Shown here piece after piece: positions 1 through 12,699 of a stretch of DNA of 64,000 nucleotides. The position numbers were made by a program, and so were the translations under genes. Source of the stretch: Hofstenia miamia (Eukaryota > Xenacoelomorpha > Acoela); assembly GCA_004352715.1 (NCBI GenBank), contig SCFE01000095.1:795274-859273 (forward strand), in the 5' to 3' direction. Below the pieces are notes generated by a model. That model had not been told where the DNA came from and did not search any database. It saw only the letters and a list, made by a program, of their open reading frames with translations. Positions within the stretch are counted from its first letter, which is position 1; every line of letters starts with the position of its first letter.

Positions 1-1960
1 ATAAATGGGGGGGTCGTTAGGAGCAACGGATGAGTCGATTGTGGGTTTCTTCAGCAATGTTGTTAAGATGGCGATCTTGAAACGGTTAGGAAAGGAGCCA
101 GCAAGGATTGAATGGTTAAACATGGATGTGATTAAACCGATAACAGGCATCCGGTGTGAACGGAGAATAGTAGGGGCCAGCGGTATGAAAATTTTGGGAG
201 TCGGTTCGGTTCGGTATCATTCAAAATACAGCGGTATCGGTTCGTTATTGGCATGAGTAGGAAAAATCAATATATATGAAAACATTAAGATCAAATTAAT
301 GGTGACAGGCACTTGCTATCTAAACAACTAAAGAGAATAATGAATGCATTAGTAAGAAGTACCGCAAATCTTCACGCATTACCTGCAAATATAAACATAT
401 TATTTTGCCCAAAATTTATGGTGCGGCTTATAGACGTGGTCTGAAAATTCTGTCTGTAATCCTCTCCCTAAATTCGGAGTTAAAGTATATCTTAGAATGC
501 CCAAATGCTGAAAAAAATTATTCAACAATAAAACACTAGGTATACACAGCAGATGTGGCTTGGTACATGCTGTACACTTGTAACTCAAAAAATAACCCTC
601 AAGGTTTGGGATGCGGCTGATACATAGTGGCGGCCACAACATACTAATAAATAAATGCATGATTAATAGACATTTCTTCTTAAGAAATTTCCTGAGTTTT
701 CCAATGTGCTATGTCTTAAACCTCGTACAGAAACATTTCAAGTTTTGATGCTGCAAATGTTGACTTGCGGGCTTGCACAACACACATGCTCCTAAATAAA
801 ATACCCTAGAGGATAGTGAACGGAATTATGTAGTTTTCACAGAAGGTTGGGTTTACCAAACTGATAACCTTAAGTCATTAGGAGCCATTGACTTGAAGGC
901 AGCAAAAACATTTTTTCGGGAGAGATAATTTAACAGAGCTTTGTTCATTAATTTCTTGAGGATATGTACAGATGCATTGAAGTCAGCACAAGCAGATAAT
1001 TCTTTTTTTTCAAGTGCTCGGGACGACGTGTAGCACGCAAATTGAGACCTGATTTCAGAGTTGTACCAAGGATGAGTACGTTTGTTTGTACCGACAGACA
1101 CAATGCGGGTTTGATGGTTGAATGAGCAAGAATGTTGAAAACATCGTACAGTGTTTTCGTCAATGTGCCAGTGTCACCGTGGGTGTGCAATGAGTCGGAT
1201 TATCGTTGTAGGTCGACCTTTTTCCAAATCAGCCTTTTGATAGTGTTAACGTGAATGGTTGGTGGGTCTAGAGCAAGTTTATAATTGACTTGAATTGGAA
1301 GGAGATCAGACCAATTCAACGGATCAAGAACACTTATATTGACGCTTTCGCAGGAATTCGGTACAATAACAAGATCAAGTATGCTTCCATGGCTATGTGT
1401 GGCTTCAGTCACCATCTGCTTGAGGTTGAATTGATCGAGGATGTGAAGTTAATAGCCCTATTTTTGCAAGAAGGTTAAATCACCATGCATATGCAATTGC
1501 TGAAGTCCGGGGTAGACAACAGTTCAAAAAATCATTAAAGAATACAGAGGTATGAATATCAGGAGAACGATAGAAAATAAGCAGACGAATATGAATAAAA
1601 GAAATTAGGACGGTTTCAAAGGAAGTAAAGGTGAAAGTAGAAATGTAGGATTTGTGTAGAAAACGATGATTTGAAGAGCCATAGAATCCGCGACCAGGTT
1701 AGCGATCAACACTGATATGGGCGTAGCCAGGTGGAGTGATCAGTGACACGGCAGTGGAGTCATCAGGATGAAGCCAAGTTCAGTGAAGAGAGTGATAAGA
1801 GGTTTGTTTAACGAAATGTAGTGATTTATGATGATTGGCCTGAGTCACGCGTTATGGGATTATGCGCCACTAGTTGAGACGGCCGGAAACTCGAAAACCC
1901 TGATTTGCATTACAACGAAGCTAAGCAGATTTTACTAATTCCCAGCGAGCATCGGCTTGA
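1..1960 (-). mobile_element. CR1/L2-like LINE: endonuclease and start of reverse transcriptase, cut by window edge
   Basis: Read on the minus strand, conserved blocks of a non-LTR retrotransposon ORF2 appear in the right order and spacing. The endonuclease runs from about 1850 to 1300: DDSTA..PPGYA near 1765-1720, an IFYRSPD box near 1560-1577, GDLTF near 1472-1483, ILDLVIVP near 1362-1388 and WSDLLPI near 1300-1322. The linker block PWYNSEI lies near 1051-1071. The start of the RT palm, SFPNRFKIAILTTLLKKP, lies near 45-105 and the rest leaves the window. Blocks are in different frames with in-frame stops, so this is a dead copy. An ORF2 of this family makes the nick and the cDNA for target-primed reverse transcription. 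The plus-strand ORF at 5-256 is its shadow. Placement in the CR1/L2 group rests on motif style only. Confidence 0.75.
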
Positions 1961-2320
1961 AGAGACGTAAATATATTTACTGCTTCACTACAAATTTATT
2001 TGAATGTATTTCTGAATAAATGAGTCAGCTTTTTTATATGCAGTCTCAAGGTGGTTGTAAGTCCAGATAAATAATGGGAAATGTGGTGAATATTATATGC
2101 TAAAAAATTGTATGGCCCCTACTGGCTTTTAACATCACGCCAATGGCTACAAATAAAAATTAGTGGCAAGTTGCAACCAGAAATGAAGCTCCAGCTGCGG
2201 AATTCTAATAACATAAATATCAAATACAGTATTAATTTTTCCATAAGCATATCAATACCGAACCGAAATAGCGGTATTTTCAGTGATTCTAAACCTAACT
2301 GACTCTGATGTTTTCATGTA

Positions 2321-2719
2321 GTCGGGCATGTAGTGTCAATAACAGGCTTGACTTTGCGTGTATTTAATCCAGATTTTTTGAAACTTCGACGCAGGCCGTG
2401 CCCTTTATCTACCGGTTATTCTCATGATGACTATCTGGAAGGTAAGTAAATTGCTGCGAATTTACATGTCTATTGATTGTTGTATATATTCTGTTGATAA
2501 TAATTGATATCAATTTACTTTCTTTCAAAAAGTGCTACAGATTTGATTTGAATTATTGGTCCCACTTCATTTATAGACGAAAGTGAGAGCGGCGCAACAT
2601 TCTCAAGACAGAGATCAAATTCAACTCCGATCAATACTTTGCATACAAGGGATCGATGGAGATGTCAAGTGCTTACACCGCCAGCCAGAAGCAAGATTGT
2701 GGTATGGTCATTGCGCTAG
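2321..2719 (+). CDS. possible two-exon fragment of an unidentified gene
   Basis: I do not recognise this gene. A frame open from about 2308 ends at a consensus donor, GAAG then GTAAGT, with the exon boundary at 2441/2442. A possible upstream acceptor (TTTTCATGTAG) ends at 2320. An intron of 135 bases would end with TTTATAG at 2576. Joining 2441 to 2577 keeps one frame open to TAG at 2717-2719, about 88 codons in total. The first exon contains RVFNPDFLKLRRRP and the second an acidic and serine-rich stretch, EDESESG followed by RQRSNSTP, which looks like a cytoplasmic or disordered C-terminal tail. G+C is visibly higher than in the surroundings. A second frame of the last exon (2584 onward) is also open, so the phase is not certain. 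No start codon or upstream exons were identified. Confidence 0.35.
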
Positions 2720-5700
2720 TCTGTTGACTTTTTACGGTAATCCCACAACTTCTTTGAATCAAATAATATATGAAAAAATTAAGCGCATCATTATCTAGCA
2801 TTATTTCAACAGCAACAGGGTTGAGGGCAAAAAGTGACCGTAAACCAGTGGCGTCAAACCTGGTTTTATGATGGGACCACGATCTAGATAAGAGACGTTC
2901 CCTATCCTGTGGTGATTTCGTGAGTTATGAATGCTTAAAATTTTTTCAAGAAGTTACAAAAAATTATTGAAGTCCAAAAGATTTGATAAATGACATGATT
3001 TGATAAATTCATGTCATGAAAACACACTTATTTTTTTTCAGAACAATATAAAACCATCTTATTTTTTAACCAATTCTAGAATGATTTCTACGAGATAATT
3101 TTTTTTACAAAAATTCTGATAATTATTTCTGAACATATAACATAAAGTTGATCAAAGTTTTCTTAGATCTCGAGTAAAAATTTACTGAGCCGATTGACAT
3201 TTTTAATTATAAGTTAATAAGCATTATATGCCTATGTCAAAAAACCGGACATTGCAATTCCTTGTCTTCGTGATAAATGTTTGTCTACAATAATGGTAAG
3301 AATATTTATTGTTTATTTTATTCAAATTGGAGATTTTCTTGCACTTTGATAGCTGACTGCCATCTTTAAACTTGCCTTAGTTGCCTCTCTTGAAAAACCT
3401 TCTTTATTAAAAAGGCTTTGTTCTCCAATAAATTATGCTTTCATATCTGTTGTTGCAAATAATTGAAGAATTCATCTGTCGTCAAGAATAAACGAACGCT
3501 AAATTTAATATGTTCAGAAGGAGTTGTATTTACAAAAGTCAACTCTCTTGAGAGCAAGAAAATCAATTCAACTTTTTTATTTAATTACCCACAATATTTG
3601 AACTATATCAGATGTAATTAATAAATACATTAGTTACTCCTTTCATCTTATAATTTATTGATTTCAAAAGGAAAAATTCCATAAGGAAAATTTGCAGAAG
3701 AAAGGTCGTTTTAACGAAAGAATGACGTCCTTTGATTAACTTCGATTTACTATTTATGTAAAATGTTGGTTTGAAGCGATTATGCAAATCAGTTCACATT
3801 ATTTGGTATCGATTGCTCGTAATTAAAGTAGAGATGAGTTTTAGACAAACAGGCATATAAGCATACTATCTTTGATATTGTAATTTATTAATAGACATCT
3901 TAAGGTTTTTCTGCATAGCAAAAAAATTTATAGATTTGCTTCTAATAAAACATTCATTTAAGATTGAAAGAAAAATAGGAGAATTTACAATTTGTGCTCG
4001 GTAGATATTTTTGTAAAACTTACCACACCTCAGCAAGATTTTGTCACCGCCTTCAGTAGAAACTCGAAACTCACTGCGGTATACCGCAATGGCTCGAGAG
4101 TTACCGCGATTACCACAACTGATTTTTCAGGTTAAATTATTTAACATTTATATTTTTTCTTAAAATAGTTAACATTGGTTTTTTAAAAATTAACTTTTCT
4201 TAAAATTCACAATGTATTTTCTTTGATCGACTGTAGCACGGCATGCTTTGTCACTGCGGTATACCGCATGTACGTTTTCCTAACCACATCACACACTTCT
4301 TTAGTTTGAAACTTGTGTTTGCATTAATACAAAAAATTTGCACAACTGCTAAACAGTTTCAGCTTAACTGTAATTTGTTATTATTACGAAATAGTGAATA
4401 TTAATAAAAAAGTTGGAATCAACAGAGAAGAATAAAATTTACAATAATCATTTCTTAATAAAAATTTCTAGTCCCACTCGATACCATTTGCAAGCATTCT
4501 ACAGAAAATTTCTAATTAATGGCAGAAAGCAATGAATTTAGTTTCTCTCATGCTCTTAAATTTGATCTAGTAAGCTGGTAGACTTACTGCACCAGTGCAC
4601 AACAAGTTTATATTGAAACACATTTGTTTGACCAGTAGCCGCCTTTGTAGCTCTTCGGATTTCCAGATTTAGCATTTCAATCCAATAAACTCATATTGAT
4701 TAGTTCAAAAGATATAGTAATTTCTTGAAAACGCTTTGAAAGAAATGATTTACTGTAACCTACCGGAATTTATTATTCCATTGGCTTAAAATACATAGAA
4801 ACTGAATAAGTAGTTTTTCCCTGAACAATTTTATTAAATATTTTTCCAAATGCGTAACCCAAATGTAACCGATTACCAGAGTGATTGACTGAATTCTGAA
4901 AATGACGTAAACTTCACTATTAAGGTCAGTTTATTGTTTGCAAAAGGTTTTCGAAGCAGAGAATTTGACATACAAAGCAAGACTTTAAGCTAACAACATG
5001 CATCTAATTAGTAAGAGAGCTTCTATGGCTAAAACTAGAAATCGAGCAATTTAATGAAACATTGATTATATTAATTTAATTAATAGTCATTATAACCTTT
5101 CTAATTTAAAAAATTGTAATTTTCATGATTGAAATTACTATTAGCAATAAAAACAATTTTAAATTCCAGAATTAGTTCAAACTGTTCTATAATTTTTTAA
5201 CTTGTGGAACTATATCCGCTGGTGCAATTAATATTAGAGAGATCTTTTAAAACCCACTTAATTAAATTGTAATGCTTAAATTCAACAAAATTAATCCTTA
5301 AAAACATTTGGTTGATCAGCATGTTTACAAAATATTTGCGAATCATTCGATTTTAATAATTAAATTTCATGTAATATATCTTGTTACCTTTAAATGCCTT
5401 GGGAACAGGAAATGAAATAATGTTCATTTAAATGAATTATTTAACTCTTTGGCAGCAAATTAATCATCAAGCAATAGAAGCTATCTTAGCATTAAGCAAT
5501 ATATACATAGCAGATTAGGCTTCGAAATCCCAGGTTTTTAAAAAAATTGTGGGGATCCAATTCCTGAATTCCTTTGGTTGTAAATCCCGTCTCCGCGATT
5601 TCAATGTTGAAAAACAATGTCCATTGTTTTGTTGCATTAAATGTAATTTGGCATGCAGAAGCTCGTACAACTAACTATAGCAATATTTTAACAGTGCTAA

Positions 5701-6229
5701 TGAATGCCGAATCTGCTAGTTCTAGTGTTTTCTGAAAGGAATTATAATTTTATGGGCAGATCAACAAAGTGTAATTCTGAATATATACTATAAATATATG
5801 TATATGCTTAACAACATATTTGAGTTCTTCTTTAAGACAACATAGACCTTATGATTATAACATTACCATGTTCGGCAAAAAGTGCATGTAGGTTTTTTTA
5901 ATTGATTGAAACTATGTTGAAGAATGTATTGTTTGGATTGTATAATCAGAATTATACTGCCTCGATGTTTTTTATGAGATGCAATTACAAATAACACCAC
6001 ATTGTATTTGAACTTATATTTTTTCATATGACACTTGTAAAGCAATCTTCTTCCGTTCGATCCAGACGTTACAAAAATATAAAAGAGGACAAAACAAAAA
6101 CCCAAGACGAAAAAGGAATATTAATCCTCCTTCAAAAAGCAGGTTAGAAAATTGAAGCAGAAGGCAGGAAATGTGGTGGGATAGAAAAACAGAATTTGAA
6201 AACACTGGTCAGCTACAACATAAAAGCAG
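2720..6229. other. gene-free AT-rich stretch
   Basis: No supportable coding region. It holds a hat-like end motif CAGTGGCGTCAAA at 2846-2858 with no matching partner nearby, a 9-base-arm hairpin (ATGACATGA at 2990-2998, TCATGTCAT at 3009-3017) and the repeated palindrome listed separately. ORFs of 60-80 codons here are at chance level for this base composition. Confidence 0.6.
4071..4268. repeat. pair of identical 18-base motifs containing a 14-base perfect palindrome
   Basis: TCACTGCGGTATACCGCA occurs at 4071-4088 and again at 4251-4268. The inner TGCGGTATACCGCA (4075-4088 and 4255-4268) is a perfect palindrome, so the copies are direct and inverted repeats of each other at once. They are GC-rich in a strongly AT-rich setting and 180 bases apart. 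They could be the ends of a short non-autonomous element or a pair of protein-binding sites. No target-site duplication is obvious. Confidence 0.6.
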
Positions 6230-7145
6230 ATCAGGTAGACCAACACATTCAAGCTTTATACACACGCAAAGGTCAACAAAGCTATTGAACTTTGTGAAGA
6301 TCGTGAAGAAGCCTTCATCAAGATGATGCAGCGAATCTATTAAATTGTTGTATTAAAACATTATGTAATCATATTCATCCAAAATGCGTATGGAGAATGC
6401 CATCTACGAAAGAAGCCAATCTCACTACATGTAAGAAAAGAGTCGATTATTGCAAAAATGTATTAACTAAAACTGGTAAAGTAAAAAAATGTTTAATGAT
6501 GTCACACATATTGATCACAAACAGGCTCATTTTTATGGCTTAAATCGAAATCAAAGACAATGTCGTCGCATAAAATGTACGAAACCTCTCCGACCAGTAC
6601 TAAATGAGTTACACAATCCAACAGTTCAAGTAATGTTTGCATGTAATAGATGGGGTGTTTAAGTGTATCGGCATGCAAGAAATTTTAAAAACAAAGAGGA
6701 AAAGGTTATAAACTTCTTTATCATAAAGAATGCTATTGAAATAATCAAAGTATTAAAGAAAACAATTATACCAATGATGAAAAGAACCAAATCTCAATTG
6801 GACATTATGGATTGTGTTCGTCTTAATCATTGACCAACAGTTGTTTCTTGTTATAAAAGGCATGGAATCAAAGTATATCCATCAAGCGGTTTTCCCTCCT
6901 AATCATCATGCCGTATATCCTCCGGTATCACATGATTGTTCAGTTCTAGATGGTAAAGTATTTGGTTCATGACAAGCTAAAAAAGGACAACAATTGAGTT
7001 GAATGGTAGATCAAAAAAATTACTTGGTATGATAACATTCCAAACTTATGGAATACTGCTGTCACTAGAAATATATCTAAAGCAGCGTTTGCATCATATG
7101 GTGTAATCTGTAAGAAGATTATTGAACTGAAATGTGAACCTAGTG
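6230..7145 (+). pseudogene. very decayed mariner-like (IS630/Tc1/mariner superfamily) transposase
   Basis: Pieces in shifting frames follow the order of a mariner-like transposase. A start near 6260 has a TRKG motif followed by a helix-turn-helix-like stretch. LTTCKKRVDYCKNVL lies near 6419-6465, the position where plant- and oomycete-type mariner-like proteins have an LT..N...R..WC block. NDVTHIDHKQ lies near 6494-6525, matching their VHIDEKWF block with the first catalytic Asp. VQVMFACNRWGV near 6627-6661 matches the VMF block. Later fragments near 6740-7135 fit the second and third catalytic regions and a C-terminal LQ....K..G region, but without conserved acidic residues. There are many stops. 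No inverted repeats were found. The superfamily is probable; the plant-like subgroup is inference from motif style. Confidence 0.4.
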
Positions 7146-7716
7146 TTTTGTAGTGTATTTATTAAATAAGCAACTGTTGGAAAAAACCTAAATGCACTGT
7201 TTACCGACCATGGTAGCTATGTAAAATGCTTTATTAAGAAATGAATGCTATCATGAGTATATATACATAGCCAGTTGGTGCGTACCAGTCACTAAGATTT
7301 AATGTTCAAGGCTGGTGACACGGTAAACGTGTTTATTACCATCATATGACAGACCTCCTATCATTTATGTACATATCAATACCAGGACTGGAAAATTTCG
7401 CCATTTCAATACCGAGATTGAAAAATCCTGCGAATTACGAACCTGAGACAGAAACAAATCTCCTTTCAGTACCCTTCAAAAATAGGAACTAAAACTAGCA
7501 CTATATAAATATACACTATATATATATATATATATATGAGTAGCGCATTGGAAACGTGCTTGCAAACCAAAACTTGTTTGCAAACCAATAATTATTAGGA
7601 TATTGAAAAACTCAAAATGTCTGGCGAATGTATTATTTTTTTATTCCGTATTGTTTTTTTATTCCTTTTTGTTATGCTGTTTGTTTTTTATTATTTGTTT
7701 TTTATTTTATTGTCGT
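7146..7716. other. gene-free stretch with (TA)n at 7517-7537
   Basis: No supportable gene. A (TA)n run lies at 7517-7537. The plus-strand ORF at 7603-7833 is a T-rich, Phe-rich low-complexity translation that runs into the MITE, not a convincing membrane protein. Confidence 0.6.
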
Positions 7717-7717
7717 C

Positions 7718-7991
7718 AGAGTTCTAACCGGGCCAGTTTTTACTGGCTAGCCATTTTAATATTATTTTTAACTATGGATTATTCCTTCCCAAGCCGATTT
7801 TTATGTAATCGTATTGCTCACATATTATTCTAACAAGCCGTTACATGAATTGATGCATTGAATTCAACCTAGCATCTTATTCAATTAATGAACGTACACT
7901 TAATTTCAAACATGATAAAATTCTGCCCAGATGTTAAATTTTTCAGGCTCGACCCGGCCCGCCGAAAGCCCGTACCCTGTTAAAAACTCTG
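7718..7991. mobile_element. hAT-type MITE (274 bases) with imperfect TIRs and 8-base target duplication
   Basis: The left end reads CAGAGTTCTAACCGGG. The right end, reverse complemented, reads CAGAGTTTTTAACAGGG, so the termini match apart from one gap and a few substitutions. The flanking octamers are ATTGTCGT (7710-7717) and ATTGCCGT (7992-7999), 7 of 8 identical, which is the target-site duplication length of hAT elements. The right subterminal region is GC-rich (GGCTCGACCCGGCCCG near 7935-7950), unlike the AT-rich core. There is no transposase. Ends, TSD length and size together support a non-autonomous hAT copy; the parent family is unknown. Confidence 0.65.
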
Positions 7992-7999
7992 ATTGCCGT

Positions 8000-10900
8000 A
8001 GCTTTTGTTTATTTTATTGTACATTCTGTATATTCATTTTGTAAGTGTGTTTGTATATTTTGTAAATAGTTGTACATATTATTCTTTGCAAATTGTATAA
8101 ATGGAGTTTGTGCAATCAGTAAGCAAAAATAAAAGCTATTTAACGATAACGATATATACAAAAAATGTTAAATGGAGGACAGAATGTAGGTTTACATTAG
8201 AATGTGTTATAAGTATATTATATAAGTCTATTCTTTTATCGCGTGGATTTCATTAAAGACGGCATGATTTCATGACACTTTCTTCATTAGTTGGAATATA
8301 TTTTGGAAATAAGCGTAAGGATCAATTTGTCAGTTGCATTGATAACAATAACGGAAAAGTGACAGCTAAATTGTCAGCTTTGTTGACATGCCTTCCTGAA
8401 ATTACAAATTTAAAATTGAAAAAATTGCACTGTCGTTCCTGATCAAATTTATATGAATCTTAACTAGAAATTGAAAAAATTGAATTAAAATATCGCACGT
8501 AGCGGAAATAATTGCAAAAGCGGAAATAATTGCAAACTATAACTTCAATTGTAATACATAAATTTAATTGAATATTTTGGTGATGCTAGAAATTCTAATA
8601 TTAAGTCACTTTTTAGAAGTAATGTATAATAATAATTGTGGCATTTTAAGCTAACAATATTTAATAGCCCAAAATGGAGGGCCCTTATTTTTTTCAGGAT
8701 ATACATGTTTAAGCATTTACGAGCAAACCAATTTTTGTTTCCTGCAAATATGCTTCCAATCGATAGACATTGCATAGTCTACTCATAACTTTAAATGGCG
8801 ACTTTTTAATTGAATAAATTATTTGCTTTGACCATTTGTATGGGTTGTTTGTGTTCCCTAAAATGATTTACACTCCCAATTTAGCTGTGGAAAGCGGGAA
8901 CTGAATATTGGTTAAAATCAAATTCGGCATTGTTACAAGTCATCAACATTGATTAAAATTATAATCCAAAATTGAAAATAGTTATCCAAGTTATTTTAGG
9001 CTCTTGTTCTTATCCTGAAAATAGTGAAGTTCTTTCTCTACTCATAGCTGGAGGCAGGTTTGAGTTAGAATAAGTCTTAGTTTTAGTGTTTCTGAGTCTG
9101 TGAATTCTTAAATATTTTTTGAATAAATTCCAATGTTCGAATGACGGTCATCTTTAAAATAAGATCGCATCCCAATAACATGCAGCTTAAACAAATTTCT
9201 TTAGTATTTTGTTCTATTGTTCTGGGATCCTTCACATAGCACTTCGCTTGAATTTATATCCACATTGAAATACAACATTTAGTCCATCTTTTAAGCAATT
9301 CAGGGAAAGCACTTCTCAATTTTTTTGAATGAGATGTTTTATCTGCAACTCTCACTCAACAAGTATTTGTCTGACAAAATCCAAACTAATGCTCTTTGTG
9401 GCTAAATGGGTGACTTAGAACAGCGTCCAGTTTACACATTCTTATTTGAGCACATTAATTTGTCGAGCGAAATTATAGTAAAAGTTCCCCTTTGGTAACT
9501 AAAAAATTGTACTCATTGATTCAGGCTTGAATCAATTTTGGACAGAGCGCTGTTTAATTGAAATACAAAAACACTCAGCTTGTAGTTTTCCTTAATAATA
9601 TTTGAATGTTTGGGGATATTTGAAAGCCTTTCAATATTGCCAAAGACGGTACTGAATTTGCACTTTGCTGAGAACATTTTTGTTTCTCTCGAAAATGTGT
9701 TGATTTTCTAATTAGGCAAAGGCTTAGCGCATGCAAACTTTGACTTATGTTTATTGGACAAGATTGGTTAATGAAGGATTTACTTGTATTACTTAATGTT
9801 ACATTTAGTTTGTTTTATTTGCTTTTTGGAAAATAACAATGAAATTCTCAAGCTGTTGGTAAGAATATTTGAACTTTGCTCTGATGGGTAAGTTTAGATT
9901 TCAAAAATTGAAAGTTGCATTATATGTAGGTCAAAAAATTCCAGCTTTTCTCTAGATACAAACAATGTAGGGGTCTTCCGGGACCACTTAGTTCCATTGA
10001 ATTTACTGCTCGCATTCCCACGGAATTTGGACTTGAGACTTAATATTTCATTGGGACTGGGAATAACATGAGACTTGTACAACAAATATAGAAAAATGGA
10101 TCACGTTTTTCAGAATATTGTTGAAAATATTGATTAATTTTTCTAAGTGAGAGAATTGGGCATGAAAGCTTCATACTGTCTGGGTAAAATTCAATAATAT
10201 ATTGGTAATGTTCATTTAGTTAATGCAAAATGGATGTAAACTTATTTTCATAGAGGAACAGTATGTTATGATTAATATAATATATACCTGTAAAACTGAT
10301 GTTAACTTTAAAATTCCGTAACCGAATGGTTTTTGGTCACATATCAAAGACAAAATAATTTCTCAAAATTTATTTTCTGTCTCATTAATGAGCCCACCAA
10401 AGACACACTTGACGCATTTCAATAGAAAAATAAAACTTCATTGTCTGAGTGACATCGATATTAACAGTGAAAATGAAATTCCGTTACTGCTTGACGAGTC
10501 CCTAAGAAAACTTTAAAAATTACATTAAGTGATGCTTTCAGCCATGATTGTAGCAATAACAAGCTGTTGCTACATACGGTATTACACTAGACAATATTGA
10601 ATATATTTAAAATGGCATTCTAGGTATTTGCTGTGTTTTTAAATCAATGGCAAATTATCTAAATTTCATTGAAGAACATCGTAGATTAATACCACGACGT
10701 CCATAATTCATGTAAACCAGCAAGACATCCTTTTTTTAAAGACTAGCTCCAGCAAAAATAATAGATTGAGAATATATCCGAAGATAATTATATCCTGATG
10801 AATAATATAAATATTTAGGCCAGCCCAGTTTCTAGGGGACAATTTTATAAAAATAGAAGCCATCTCGGCGTAACCAACACACTTAGCACACCCTTATAAC

Positions 10901-12611
10901 AGAAGATGTATAATGAAGTACTTCGAAATTTAATAATAATTGGTTATTCATAAATTAAGTTAAACGCTAACCTGTAAACATTAATCTCCAATCAATGATT
11001 AGAATTATAGATTATAATTAGACCAGAATTTGATTCAATCTTTTGATGTTGTCATTGACGTCACTTCATCATAGGTTTAATTGGAGTTAGAAAAGAAATT
11101 CCTGTTTTCCTGAAATTTGCAATAAATTTTACATAATTGAAATATACGAAGTCCTATGACATAGCACAATACACGACGGTGACTGGTCAGTCGACCAAAT
11201 CAGAGAACTGTAATATATACATATATGTCAGCGACAGGACTGAACCGGGCGAAAAAACACAGGCTGCTTTTAATAATATATTTATAATATATTGAGGGAC
11301 AAATCAATGTGTATCTATGATTAATTGTTTCCAATCAAGGTTACTACTACTTCACATGCTTTTAGTTAGCTATTTCCTTAGTATTGCAGTTATAATATTA
11401 ATAATATTAGTGAACAAAACACAATTTGAAAAATATTTGTAACACATACTTAAAAATACTTGGTCGCATTAATTTTATCTCATGAAATAGTAGCTCAGAT
11501 AATGAATAGTGCAGGTGTTTTGTTTGTTATGGAAATTGGGAGGTTGAACTCTCCTAATGAATTAATGTGGCAAATTATTCTTGCAAACTTCACAGTGACT
11601 TTTCCTTGGCTAAAATAACTGTGATGTAAACTTCAACAATGTTTGAAATATTAATGTTGCATTTGGTATCAAAATAAGCGGTGATCAATTTTTGGTTATC
11701 AGGCAATAAATAGCGGATCAATGTTGCAAATCAGGCGATTTTCATCAAGACAATTAGCAGGTTATTTACAACAAAGCGAAACTGTTGATTTTCAATAGAT
11801 CAAATATTGTATTTTTGTCTCGAATATATTTGTATCGTAGGTATGTTAGTTTGCAATGTCGAGGAATAAAGTTCATTATCAAAATTTTCCTCTTTTCAAG
11901 AAACAGTGCCAAAAACATTAACATGAAACTCTAAAAGACTTCCTACACACCTCTTTTTCCATACGGATTTCCGAACCAAATATTAAGGTCTATTAAGAAA
12001 GCAGTTATAAGACTGATTGGCCCACAAAATATTGTCATAAGTGCCTTCATAAAATTGAGTTATTACAGATTTTTCTTAAAAATCAGATCTACAAGTGTGC
12101 CTATTCGGTTTATGGTGCATTTAATTCTTTTTAATTCAATAATCATGATTGTAAAACTTAAATCACTTCCATTTACGCCCAAGGTCGAAATAATTTAGAA
12201 GAAAAAGAATGCCTTAAGAAATTATACTTATAACAAGAAGCTTGTAGACATGGCAATATCTGCAAATGGTTCTTTTGTACAAATTTTCAAAAAATTATAG
12301 TACAAACCGCGCGAACAATTTTATGGCGCAATCGATAACGGTTAAAATGTCTGATCCTAAAATGCGGGCAAAGCACACTTAAACTATAGAGCCGCAGTTC
12401 TACTGTTGACTCCCGGATTGGAATGCAGCCCCAGTAATGCGGGCCGAACCGTAGTTAAAAAATGCATTATATTTATCAAACCTCGGTAATGTTTATTTCC
12501 AAAATTCTGAGGTCGGACATGAATTAGCTTATTAACGACACAAGAATATCAGGGGTGCTAACTCTATGACGCCAGGTTTTGGGATAATAAATACACACTA
12601 TGGTGTAGGGC
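8000..12611. other. long gene-free AT-rich stretch
   Basis: No recognisable gene, RNA gene or transposon. Short ORFs such as those at 8545-8775 and 9894-10085 (minus) have no recognisable motif and are expected by chance. A (TA)n run closes the stretch at 12612-12636. Confidence 0.55.
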
Positions 12612-12699
12612 TATATATATATATATATATATATATCCTAAGCTGAGTAACAAAACACAAAGTCATGTAATTTTCTATTAATTTAACAAACAAACATAT

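Noticed and set aside
5-256. Plus-strand 83-codon ORF at the window start
   Set aside because: The minus strand of the same bases encodes the conserved start of a LINE RT, so this is a shadow.
196-2290. Similar GGTTCGGTAT-type words near 200-245 and, inverted, near 2255-2275 as TIRs of one element
   Set aside because: Short, low-complexity match without clean ends or target duplication, and the LINE runs through the left side.
7603-7833. Hydrophobic 76-codon ORF as a small membrane protein
   Set aside because: T-rich low complexity gives Phe/Leu runs, and its 3' part overlaps the hAT-type MITE.
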